A stretch of DNA of 60,154 bases, taken from NCBI GenBank assembly GCA_029556545.1, contig JAKQEQ010000027.1:1-60154 (forward strand), given 5' to 3'. Under the pieces are notes generated by a model that was not told the DNA's origin, did no database searches, and saw nothing but the letters and a program-made list of their open reading frames with translations. Positions 52,629 to 60,154 of the stretch are shown here, piece by piece. The stretch is from Candidatus Hydrogenedentota bacterium. Its GTDB lineage: Bacteria; Hydrogenedentota; Hydrogenedentia; Hydrogenedentales; JAGMZX01. The translations under genes were made by a program, and so were the position numbers. Numbering within the stretch: the first letter of the stretch is position 1; every line of letters starts with the position of its first letter.

Positions 52629-52657
52629 TTGCGCGGCCACGCCGCTTTGCTTATGAT
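52629..52657 (+). promoter_or_regulatory. Promoter of the FHA-GAF kinase gene
   Basis: TTGCGC (52629-52634) and TATGAT (52652-52657) are separated by 17 bases. Its -35 faces the helicase -35 at a distance of 14 bases, so the two promoters could be regulated together. Confidence 0.55.
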
Positions 52658-52750
52658 GGGGACGCGGAACGTCGAATCGGAGATAACAACTCGGGATCGG
52701 GGGCGGTCCAGTCATGAAAACCGCCGCTACGCTCAGGGAGCGTCTCCATT

Positions 52751-54340
52751 ATGCAGGCCTTTGAACTGGTGCTCGAGCGCGAGGGCACGGTCAGCCGCCG
52801 CTACCGGATTACCCCCGGGGGGCTGTTGATAGGGCGGTCTCCCGAATCGGATATCACGCTCAGCGACCAACTGGTCTCGCGCCGCCACGCGCGGGTCTGG
52901 ATGGACGGCGAGACGGCGCGGGTCCAGGACTTGGACTCGCGCAACGGTATCGAGGTAAATGGCGCGGGTGTGCGGGAGGCGGCGCTCGCGGCGGGGGACA
53001 CGTTACGCATCGCGGATTTTCTCTTCCGCGTGGTGCGCTACTCCGATTCGACCATGGACCAGACGGTGATCAGCTTCGAGGAAGCGGCGGAGTTCTGCAA
53101 CGACCTGACGCACGACAAGGCGGCGGAGCGCCTGCCGGTGCTCTACAAGGCCGCGCGGCTCCTCGGGTCGGTCTTCGAAGTGGACGAACTGCTCGAGAAG
53201 ATACTGGCGCTGATCTTCGAGGCGCTGCCCGTGCGGCGCGGCTTTATTCTCCTCCAGGAACCGCGCACACGGGACCTGGTCGTCCGCGCAAGCCTCATGC
53301 GGGAAGGTCGCGGCGAAGGCCCACCGGTAAGCCACACCCTCGTCGAGCACGTGATGCGCGAGCGCCAGGGCATCATGACGGTCGACGCGCAGGACGACAG
53401 CCGCTTCGAGGGGGCCATCAGCGTGATGGGCCACCAGATACACGCGGCGATGTGCGCGCCCTTGTGCGGGCGCGAATCCGTGGCGGGCGCGATCTACGTG
53501 GACTCCGGGTCGACCGGCAAACGCTTCGCCGGAAGCGACCTCGAGATGCTCACGGCCGTCGCGCACGTGGTCGGCGTGGCGGTCGAGAACGCGCGGCTAT
53601 ACCAGGAGAAAATCGAGCAGGAAAAGCTCGCGGCCATCGGCCAGGCCACGGCGGGGCTCGGCCATTGCATGAAGAACATCCTGACGGGCATCCGCGGCGG
53701 CGCCGAATACGTCGACATGGCAATCAAGAACGAAGAGATTAGTTACGTGAAGCGGGCGTGGCCGATCATGGCGCGCGCCATCCAGCGGATCGACATGCTG
53801 GTGATGAACCTGCTGACGTTCTCGCGGGACCGCGCGCCCGAGCGGCTGCGGACGGACCTGAACTCAATGGTGCGCGACGTGATCGAGGTCGTGCGGAGCC
53901 GGGCGGAGAAGTACAAGATTCCCATCGCGTTCGATCCGGTCGGCGAATGTATCGCGCACGTGGACGCGCAGCAAATCTACCGGGTGGTGTTGAACCTCGT
54001 CACGAACGCGCTCGACGCCTGCGAGGAAGACGGCGGCTCGGTCACGGTCGCCTGCCGGACGGAGCCGAACGGCTGCTATATCGAAGTGCAGGACTCGGGC
54101 CAAGGGATTTCGCCGGAGATCATGGAGCGGCTCGGTCAGGCGTTTGTAAGTTCGAAGGGGTCCGCGGGAACCGGGCTCGGCCTTGCGGTGAGTTTCAAGA
54201 TCGTGCGCGAGCACGGGGGCGACATCGAGGTCGAGAGCGAACGGGGCGCGGGATCGAAGTTCTCGGTGTTCCTGCCTCGCGGGTCCGACGATTCGGGCGC
54301 GCAACGCGCCACGGAGTTCGTGCGGAGCGACGACGGCTAA
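52751..54340 (+). CDS. FHA-GAF histidine kinase
   Basis: A soluble sensor kinase of 529 residues. Residues about 1-100 are an FHA phosphothreonine-binding domain (LLIGRSPESDITLSD, VSRRHARV, DLDSRNGIEVNG). Residues about 125-290 are GAF (LPVLYKAARLLGSVFEVDELLEKIL-type start, GAIYVDS, AVAHVVGVAVENARLY). The dimerisation/H-box region is ATAGLGHCMKNILTGI, with His as phosphorylation site, and the ATPase has NLVTNALDACEE (N-box), DSGQGISPE and GTGLGLAVSFKIV. No receiver or regulator is adjacent. FHA input suggests a link to Ser/Thr kinase signalling. Confidence 0.93.
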   Translation: MQAFELVLEREGTVSRRYRITPGGLLIGRSPESDITLSDQLVSRRHARVWMDGETARVQDLDSRNGIEVNGAGVREAALAAGDTLRIADFLFRVVRYSDSTMDQTVISFEEAAEFCNDLTHDKAAERLPVLYKAARLLGSVFEVDELLEKILALIFEALPVRRGFILLQEPRTRDLVVRASLMREGRGEGPPVSHTLVEHVMRERQGIMTVDAQDDSRFEGAISVMGHQIHAAMCAPLCGRESVAGAIYVDSGSTGKRFAGSDLEMLTAVAHVVGVAVENARLYQEKIEQEKLAAIGQATAGLGHCMKNILTGIRGGAEYVDMAIKNEEISYVKRAWPIMARAIQRIDMLVMNLLTFSRDRAPERLRTDLNSMVRDVIEVVRSRAEKYKIPIAFDPVGECIAHVDAQQIYRVVLNLVTNALDACEEDGGSVTVACRTEPNGCYIEVQDSGQGISPEIMERLGQAFVSSKGSAGTGLGLAVSFKIVREHGGDIEVESERGAGSKFSVFLPRGSDDSGAQRATEFVRSDDG

Positions 54341-54365
54341 GCGCCCTCCCGAGAGGATGAGTTCC

Positions 54366-54755
54366 GTCCTCGTCCTCGTCCTCGTACTCGCAGTCACACT
54401 CGTACTACTCCGAAAATCGCATCGCGTTTTGCCTACGGCGATTCACGTTCGGCCCCTTCGGGGCCGGGAAAAGCGGATGGGCGTCCCTTATCCGTAGGCT
54501 TTCGCCTACGGCTACTCACGTTTGGCCCCTTCGGGGCCAGGGCACGCGCGCCATCCCGCCGGCCCACTTTGTCAGCCCGCTTCAGCGGGCTCTTCTTTGC
54601 CCCCGGCTTCAGCCGGGGGGTAATGAGGTCTCGCCTGCCAAAGGGCGCTTCAGCGCCGCTTGTGTACTACTTTAGCATCCATTTTCATCTTCTGCGGGAG
54701 AAATCCGCCGCAGGAGGGTTTCATGACAACTCGTACTCGTTCTCGTTCTCGTTCC
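54366..54755. repeat. Intergenic repeat cluster (CTCGTC blocks, duplicated palindromes)
   Basis: The 524-base gap 54341-54864 holds no convincing gene. It contains CTCGTC/CTCGTA hexamers at 54366-54408 and 54729-54755. Two copies of a unit with GCCTACGGC followed by GGCCCC-TTC-GGGGCC lie at about 54424-54470 and 54498-54543. Further hairpins are GCCCGC-TTCA-GCGGGC, CCCGGC-TTCA-GCCGGG and GGCGC-TTCA-GCGCC (54575-54660). Confidence 0.7.
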
Positions 54756-54864
54756 TCAACGCGAAACCCCGCCTTTCGGTTGCCGGTCCAAGGGGAGAAT
54801 CGGGGGCCGCGTCAGGCGAATCCCCCATGTCCGCAGAGCATTAACCGTAATGAGGACTCAGCAT

Positions 54865-56208
54865 ATGCGTCGTGCGTATCTCTCCCGCTGTCTGTTTCTG
54901 CTTGCCCTGTGTCAACTCGGCGGGACCGGCGCCGTTCCCGCGCAGGACGCGGGCTGGTATACGCCGGAGATCATCGCGCAACCGGAAACGACCCTGCTCG
55001 ACACCGAGGACGCGGGAAGACTCTACCGTGTCGGCGATCACTTGCTATGCGTCATGGAGGGAACGCCCGCCGAGATGGGCTTTCAGCACGGGCGGCTGCT
55101 TGCGCGACACATCCGCCATATCATCAAGGACGGCTACACGAAAAAAGCCCTCTGGGACGAGGGCTACACGCATGAATACGTCATGGCGCAGTCGGAGCGA
55201 ATGGAGCGCCATTTCGCGCCGGAGTACATCGAGGAAATGCGGGGATTGGTCGACGGCCTGCGCGCCGCCGGCGTCGACGACGTCACCTACGAGGAAGTGC
55301 GTCTGGGCGTGACGCAGCCGGAAATCCTCCACTACGAGCCGAACGCGCCGCCCGGATGCAGCAACTTCGCGGTGTGGGGACAATGGACGCCCGACGGCAG
55401 GCTGCTGCACGGTAGAAATCTCGATTGGAACGTCTCGGGCGACGCACAGGACGACGCGGTCATCCTCGTGTGGCGGCCAAGCGGCGGCATCCCCTTCATG
55501 ATGGTCGGCTGGGCGGGCGGCATCGGCAGCGTGAGCGGCATGAACGCCAAGGGCATCACCATCGGCGAGATGACCTTGCCGTCGCCGAACGGCACGTTCG
55601 ACGGCCTGCCGCTGTTCCTGACCATGCGGCGCGTGCTCGAAAAGGCGACGAACGTCGAGGAGGCGGTCGCCGTCATTCGCGACAACCCCCACACGCGCGG
55701 CTGGAATTACATCATCGGCGACGGCGCGGCCCCGGACGGGCGCGCGATGGAAGTGGACGCGAGGGGCGCGGATGTGTACGCGCCCCTTGATCCGAAGGAA
55801 GGCGCGGAGACCGAGCACGAATCGCTCGCGGACGCGGTGCGGCGCACGAATCACCCCGTCGGCAAGGATCGCCTCCTCGAACTGGCGCTGACGCTGGGTC
55901 CCGAGCATGGCATCAATGTGAAGACCTGGGACGAACTCAAGCTGCTCTTCCCCTTTGTGAAGACGATAAACACGTTTCAGCGCTACGACTGGCTCGGCCA
56001 ACAGATAAAGGCCCATCCCGGCGCCATCGATGTAACGCTCGCGCTGCGATTGCTCGCGAACGGCCCCGTATTCAACGACGACACGCTGCACGCGTGGGTC
56101 TTCGACCCGCGCGCGAAGACAGCCTACGTCGCGAACGCGGGCAACAACCCGCCCGTCACCGCGACGCGGCGTCCCTTCACGCGCATCGATCTCGCCGAAT
56201 GGTTCTGA
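54865..56208 (+). CDS. Secreted C45-type peptidase/acyltransferase
   Basis: Members of this N-terminal nucleophile family (peptidase C45, acyl-CoA:6-aminopenicillanate acyltransferase and phospholipase-B-like proteins) activate themselves at an internal Cys. The Cys lies in PPGCSNFAVWG, followed by GRLLHGRNLDWN, GWAGGIGSVSGMNAKGITIGEM and, at the C-terminus, FNDDTLHAWVFDPRAKTAYVA. A signal peptide (CLFLLALCQLGGTGAVPA) indicates export, and the Ntn segment begins near residue 165 after a propeptide. ATG 54865 has GAGG nine bases upstream; ATG 54850 is an in-frame alternative. The natural substrate is unknown. Confidence 0.85.
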   Translation: MRRAYLSRCLFLLALCQLGGTGAVPAQDAGWYTPEIIAQPETTLLDTEDAGRLYRVGDHLLCVMEGTPAEMGFQHGRLLARHIRHIIKDGYTKKALWDEGYTHEYVMAQSERMERHFAPEYIEEMRGLVDGLRAAGVDDVTYEEVRLGVTQPEILHYEPNAPPGCSNFAVWGQWTPDGRLLHGRNLDWNVSGDAQDDAVILVWRPSGGIPFMMVGWAGGIGSVSGMNAKGITIGEMTLPSPNGTFDGLPLFLTMRRVLEKATNVEEAVAVIRDNPHTRGWNYIIGDGAAPDGRAMEVDARGADVYAPLDPKEGAETEHESLADAVRRTNHPVGKDRLLELALTLGPEHGINVKTWDELKLLFPFVKTINTFQRYDWLGQQIKAHPGAIDVTLALRLLANGPVFNDDTLHAWVFDPRAKTAYVANAGNNPPVTATRRPFTRIDLAEWF

Positions 56209-56245
56209 ACGCCTCGGCGTGTCGAGCCACATCCTTTTCAGGAGA

Positions 56246-56310
56246 TGGGGCGTCCCGCCCCACGTTACGTCCCCTCTCCCCGAGGGAGAGGGTCGGGGTG
56301 ACGGCTCAGT
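56246..56310. repeat. Palindromic repeats after the C45 gene
   Basis: TGGGGCG-TCC-CGCCCCA (56246-56262) belongs to the two-hairpin family. It is followed by CCCCTCTCCCCGAGGGAGAG, a motif very common between genes in many bacteria. The rest of the 156-base gap contains nothing else I can support. Confidence 0.6.
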
Positions 56311-56364
56311 CCATGTGCGATGCCCCCGCTCCCATTTTCCGACAGAACGCTTGACGCCGACCGC

Positions 56365-58404
56365 TCACTGCCGTCCTTCGATCAACGTCAGCGCCACCAC
56401 ATGCGCGCCGTGTCCCACAATCTCGAAGGTGATCGGCATACCCTGCGTAACCTCGACGGTCCTTGACGCCGCACCAGCGGACGCGACGCGGAGCCGATAG
56501 AGACCCGGTCGCAGCAAGAAGAAGCGCGCGCCGATGCGTTGCGGCCCCGCCTTGAAGTGGTAGACCTCCGCGACAAAGCGCGTGTCCGTCGCCTCGACGA
56601 CAAGCGCCGCGAAGTCGCGCGGCGGCAACAGCCACCGCACCGCGTTCAACGGGAAATAGCCGGCGTCGCCCGGGTCGCCCGTGACGCACGAGTACAGCAG
56701 TTGCGTGTCGGGCACGGCGATCTCCGCGCCGGGCGCAACGGGCATGCGGCCCTCTCCGAAGAGCGTGGGGAACCGTAATACGCGGTCGGTGTAGCGGACT
56801 TCGCTGGTGTACCCGGCGAAATTCACGGACAACGCGGCGGCGGTCGCGCGTAAAGCCTCGGTCAGCCCTTCGCGTTCGCCCGTCAAACGAAACGCGAGAT
56901 AAGGCGAAGCGTCGCGTTGCAGCAGGTCATCGAACTCCGTGTCTCCAGTAAGCAAACGGTACTTGCCCAAGACGCCGGAAAGGAAGCGCATACTCGTCGC
57001 GCACCACGCCTCGGACCCCGATTCCGGCGATTCTACCGGCGGCGCGCTCAAGCATTTCAGGCGAATAGCCGCCATGCTGCGCAACGGCGCCAGGTAGCGG
57101 CCCTCGTCGGTGAAATGCCACGTCAGCAGCATCGTGTTCAGCATCATGCTCATCGCGCTCGGCCAACGATACAGACCCGCTTCGCCGTGGTTCCGTGGGT
57201 CCCACCAGTCCGCTCCGACGCCGCCGACCGTGCCCTCGGGCCAGTGAATCGCGGAAGGGACGATGCCCGCCGGTTTGCCCCGCTCCGCGCGGGCCGCCGC
57301 ATCGACCCACGTATCCATCCATTTCGAGAAGAGTCTTGTCAGGCGCTCGTCCCGGGTGCGCTGCCAGTACAGGAGCGCGGGCTGCACGACCCGCGGATGG
57401 TACACCGTATCGCACGCCCGCTCCGGCGTCTCGTCGATGCGATTCGCTGCGAAGTATGTGCTCTTGAACTGGAACTGGCCCCGCTCGTTGATTCCTGTCC
57501 ACAGCTCTTCCATCAAGTCGACGATTCGCAGCGCGCGCCGGGACCACGCGGGGTCTTCCGGCGCGAGATGCATCATCGGCGTGATTGCGTCCGCCGAGTC
57601 TTCCGCCGTGTGCTCGACGTCGTACATGTGGGACGTGTATCCGCCGCGCATGTGCTCCTGCGCCATAATCGCCTCGGAAAACCGGGCCTGCGCCGCATTG
57701 ATGCGCGGATCCTCGAATCCTATCAAGACGGGCGTCCACCACCGCCACATCTCGCAGTCGTCGCCCCAGCCGCCCCCATACTGGCCATCCTCGCGCTGGC
57801 GATTCTCGATCCACCACGTGATGACGTCGGCAAGACGTTCGAGCGCCTCCCGCTGATGGACAGCCCACGCCGGCGCCTCCGCCGGCGCGTCCAAGCGCTT
57901 CGCGGCCGGAATCGGGCTGCCAAGGTACATCCGCGCGACCGGGTTCTCGGGGAACGCGGCGGCATACGCCTGGAACATCGCGCGCGCCTTCGCGAACTGC
58001 TCCGGGCCGCCATAGCCGCCGTATTCGAGCACCGCCCAGAGCAACATCCGCCCGCGATACAGCAGCGTGAGCGGATACAGCGGCGAGTCCTCGGGAATTC
58101 CGAAATCAAAGTCGTCCGTCTTGCGCACCTCGCCACCGAAATAACCCAGGTTCCGGTCGTTCGACCATCGCTCGATGCCGTCGATCAATCGCTTCGTCTG
58201 TTCCCGAAACGTGTCGGACAATCCCTCGACCGCCAGCAGTTCCCTGAGAAACTCCAGCCGCTCCCCCTCCTCCGCCGCGCTGCCCGCCCGCGTGATCAGC
58301 GTTGCGACAGCCGCCTCCGGCTGCGCGCCGCCCACAAGCGGAATCAGCACGAGCAGCGCCGCGAGAAAGACAGCACAGTCTTTCCCGGTAGCGTTCGTGG
58401 CCAT
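56365..58404 (-). CDS. Secreted (alpha/alpha)-toroid-like protein, possibly glycan-active
   Basis: The 679-residue protein has a signal peptide (AVFLAALLVLIPLVGGAQP) and mostly helical sequence with repeated Trp/Tyr-rich helix pairs. Examples are YRGRMLLWAVLEYGGYGG, GGGWGDDCEMWRWWTPVLIGF and WWDPRNHGEAGLYRWPSAM. A beta-rich C-terminal 110 residues (FVAEVYHFKAGPQRIG, GLYRLRVASAG) follow. This combination is seen in polysaccharide lyases and toroidal glycosidases, but I cannot name a family or the catalytic residues. The gene follows the M32 carboxypeptidase after 4 bases on the same strand. Confidence 0.7.
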   Translation of the reverse strand: MATNATGKDCAVFLAALLVLIPLVGGAQPEAAVATLITRAGSAAEEGERLEFLRELLAVEGLSDTFREQTKRLIDGIERWSNDRNLGYFGGEVRKTDDFDFGIPEDSPLYPLTLLYRGRMLLWAVLEYGGYGGPEQFAKARAMFQAYAAAFPENPVARMYLGSPIPAAKRLDAPAEAPAWAVHQREALERLADVITWWIENRQREDGQYGGGWGDDCEMWRWWTPVLIGFEDPRINAAQARFSEAIMAQEHMRGGYTSHMYDVEHTAEDSADAITPMMHLAPEDPAWSRRALRIVDLMEELWTGINERGQFQFKSTYFAANRIDETPERACDTVYHPRVVQPALLYWQRTRDERLTRLFSKWMDTWVDAAARAERGKPAGIVPSAIHWPEGTVGGVGADWWDPRNHGEAGLYRWPSAMSMMLNTMLLTWHFTDEGRYLAPLRSMAAIRLKCLSAPPVESPESGSEAWCATSMRFLSGVLGKYRLLTGDTEFDDLLQRDASPYLAFRLTGEREGLTEALRATAAALSVNFAGYTSEVRYTDRVLRFPTLFGEGRMPVAPGAEIAVPDTQLLYSCVTGDPGDAGYFPLNAVRWLLPPRDFAALVVEATDTRFVAEVYHFKAGPQRIGARFFLLRPGLYRLRVASAGAASRTVEVTQGMPITFEIVGHGAHVVALTLIEGRQ

Positions 58405-58408
58405 TCAT

Positions 58409-59914
58409 TCAACTCCCTTCCCGGTTCCCGCCGAATTTACATTCGAGATACCGCAGAAATGCCTGCGCATCCGGTTCGCGGCCCGTGGCGTCGCGCACGA
58501 TCTCGACGGCTTTCTTCCGCCGTCCGTGGCGATGCACGTGTTCCCGCAGCCAAGCGAGCAGCGGCGCGAAATCGCCGTGCTCGACCTGCGTCCAGAGCGC
58601 CGGGATATCTTCGACGATCTCTTCGAAGAGTTGCGCGGCATAGAGGTTGCCCAACGCATAGGTCGGGAAATAGCCCATCGCGCCGTGCGACCAGTGGATG
58701 TCCTGAAGACAGCCCCGCGCGTCGTCCGGCACATCCAACCCGAGATAGTCCTTGATCTTCCCGTTCCAGACATCGGGCAGGTCGGCCACGGCGAGTTCCC
58801 CTTCAATGAGCGCGACCTCGATCTCGAAACGGAGTATCACGTGTAGGTTGTACGTGCATTCGTCGGCCTCGACGCGAATCAACGATGGCGCGACGCGGTT
58901 CAGGGCGCGATACGCGGCCTCGGGATTCAACGCACGCGCCTGATCGGGAAAATGTCGCTGCAACAGCGGCGTACACCAACGCCAGAAAGGCAGGCTGCGC
59001 CCGATGAGATTTTCCCACAGGCGCGACTGCGATTCGTGGATGCCGAGAGACGGCGCCTCGGCCAGCACGGAGCGCTCGTCCTCGGGCGGAAACCCCTGCT
59101 CATAGAGGGCGTGGCCGCCCTCGTGCATCGAGCCCATGAGCGCCGAGAAGGGGTCGCGCGGATTGAACCGTGTCGTGATGCGCACGTCCCGGATGCCGAA
59201 GTTCGTCGTGAAAGGATGGGCCGACTTGTCCTGCCGGCCCGCCTCGAAGTCGTAGCCCATCGCGCGCAGTACATCCACGGTCAGCGCCTCTTGCGCCGGT
59301 TCCGGCCACTCCTGGTCGAGCCACGCGGGTTCGCGCTGCGGGCCGGACGCCGCGATGCGCGCTACGAGGTCCCGCTGCTTCGGCGCGAGTTCGCCGAAGA
59401 TTTCGCGCAACCGCGCGGTGGTCATGCCGCGCTCGTAGTCCGCGAGCAGCGCGTCGTAAGGCGTCTGCTCGTAGCCGTGATAATCCGCCTTCCGCCGGAG
59501 CAGGTCCACCATCGTTTCGAGGTGTGGGCGGAACATCGCGAAATCCGATGCGCGCCGCGCGCGCACCCACGCCTCGTACGCCTTGCTCTGTTCCTCGGCA
59601 AACCGCCGCACAAACGCCTCGGGCAATTGCGTCGCGCGCGTATAGTCGTGGAGCGTCTCGAACACCAGCGCGCGGTCATCCGGCCCGAGGCCGTCGCCCG
59701 CCTCCCCAAGGTCTTTGAGCAGCGCGCCCATCTCGCCACTCGTCAGCAGCCGGTGCGCCAACCCGGACAAGGTAGCCAGTTGCTGCCCGCGCGCCGCCGC
59801 GCCTTTCGGCGGCATGTACACCTCCTGGTCCCACGACAACAGCGCGATGGCCGCCTTCACGTCCGCATACTCGCCGAATCGGGCACGAAGGTCCCGCAAT
59901 TTCGCTTCCGGCAC
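58409..59914 (-). CDS. M32 family metallocarboxypeptidase
   Basis: Thermostable carboxypeptidase of the Taq/Pfu type, normally a cytoplasmic zinc or cobalt enzyme that removes C-terminal residues. The active-site motif is MHEGGHALYEQG, with downstream LGIHESQSRLWEN, MGYFPTYALGNLYAAQLF and EFRLRFEIEVALIEGEL-like residues. GTG 59914 with GGAG seven bases upstream gives 501 residues, the typical family length. The frame continues to ATG 60058, adding 48 residues that resemble a lipoprotein signal (LVLLSAIALGLASC), so an exported form cannot be excluded. Confidence 0.9.
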   Translation of the reverse strand: MPEAKLRDLRARFGEYADVKAAIALLSWDQEVYMPPKGAAARGQQLATLSGLAHRLLTSGEMGALLKDLGEAGDGLGPDDRALVFETLHDYTRATQLPEAFVRRFAEEQSKAYEAWVRARRASDFAMFRPHLETMVDLLRRKADYHGYEQTPYDALLADYERGMTTARLREIFGELAPKQRDLVARIAASGPQREPAWLDQEWPEPAQEALTVDVLRAMGYDFEAGRQDKSAHPFTTNFGIRDVRITTRFNPRDPFSALMGSMHEGGHALYEQGFPPEDERSVLAEAPSLGIHESQSRLWENLIGRSLPFWRWCTPLLQRHFPDQARALNPEAAYRALNRVAPSLIRVEADECTYNLHVILRFEIEVALIEGELAVADLPDVWNGKIKDYLGLDVPDDARGCLQDIHWSHGAMGYFPTYALGNLYAAQLFEEIVEDIPALWTQVEHGDFAPLLAWLREHVHRHGRRKKAVEIVRDATGREPDAQAFLRYLECKFGGNREGS

Positions 59915-60123
59915 GAGGCACTCCTTCCGTCCTGAACGCCAATGTTTACAGCCCGCGAGGAATGATGCACGAACGACAGCGCAGGACGCTAGCCCCAGGG
60001 CAATCGCACTAAGAAGTACGAGCATTCCGCTTCGATGTGCATAATTACTCCGGGACATATGCGAACTCGATGTGTGGGTGTCTTGCCCTAGGTCCGCGTC
60101 GCGCGCTGGAGTTCCCGCATTTA

Positions 60124-60154
60124 GGGCCGAAGGCCCATGACATAGTAGCCCAGG
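60124..60154. repeat. Palindrome GGGCC-GAA-GGCCC and start of a further repeat unit
   Basis: The hairpin is at 60124-60136. The window ends in AGCCCAGG, which equals the beginning of the hairpin unit at 41-60, so the same dispersed repeat starts here and is cut by the window edge. The gap 59915-60123 contains the possible N-terminal extension of the M32 gene and nothing else recognised. Confidence 0.5.

Overview
The window is about 65% GC, densely coded and bacterial. It carries ordinary housekeeping genes (tRNA-Gln, prs, rplY, pth, ilvH, accD, folC, rnhB), a System II cytochrome c assembly pair (ResB/CcsA), many secreted carbohydrate-active or periplasmic proteins, and an unusual set of EF-hand, dockerin-like and cohesin-like surface proteins. 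The GEGEGE linkers and the C-terminal modules reading D-x-D-x-x-W-x-I-x-L-x-E-[LI]-L-R-x-[IV]-Q followed by an EDGYAPGPG-type loop are, as far as I remember, typical of Candidatus Hydrogenedentota. I infer that phylum or a relative from memory only; no phylogeny was run.

Layout. 1-509: palindromic repeats. 510-5499: an orphan dipeptide-type ABC ATPase, divergent from two secreted alpha-L-fucosidases (GH95, GH29). 5629-11130: a giant AsmA-like envelope protein and a convergent GH31 glycosidase. 11174-15555: a lipoprotein-ResB-CcsA operon. 15745-21900: promoter, tRNA-Gln, prs, rplY, pth, ilvH, a structured RNA/terminator leader, a zinc-ribbon coiled-coil gene, accD and folC. 22004-23232: a small zinc-ribbon gene and a PIG-L deacetylase. 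23357-26920: a lower-GC island with its own promoter, two membrane proteins of unknown function, a DUF3825 protein and an IS66 left-end remnant. 27033-35762, minus strand: DUF4091/GH123-like protein, TPR lipoprotein, RNase HII, a telomere-like heptad repeat block, a kinase-MurQ fusion and a GH1 homologue lacking the catalytic nucleophile. 35929-44618: the calcium-binding/cohesin/dockerin locus. 44659-45246: a PIN toxin-antitoxin pair. 45490-54340: a GlpD-diacylglycerol-kinase fusion, two paralogous Cys/His-finger plus TPR proteins, an MrfA/YprA-type helicase and an FHA-GAF histidine kinase on divergent promoters. 54341-60154: a repeat cluster, a C45-type acyltransferase/peptidase, a toroid-like secreted protein and an M32 carboxypeptidase.

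How the genes may work together. Fucosidases, GH31, GH1-like, DUF4091 and toroid-like proteins suggest a glycan-degrading lifestyle. Kinase-MurQ suggests recycling of MurNAc to GlcNAc-6-phosphate. The most interesting locus is 35929-44618. It encodes an EF-hand polyprotein of eight units, two type-I-like dockerin proteins, and three tandem cohesin-like proteins, one ending in a dockerin-like module and two in membrane anchors. This could be a calcium-dependent surface assembly, but binding is inferred, not shown. Families of short palindromes and simple repeats mark many gene ends and in at least two places run into coding sequence.
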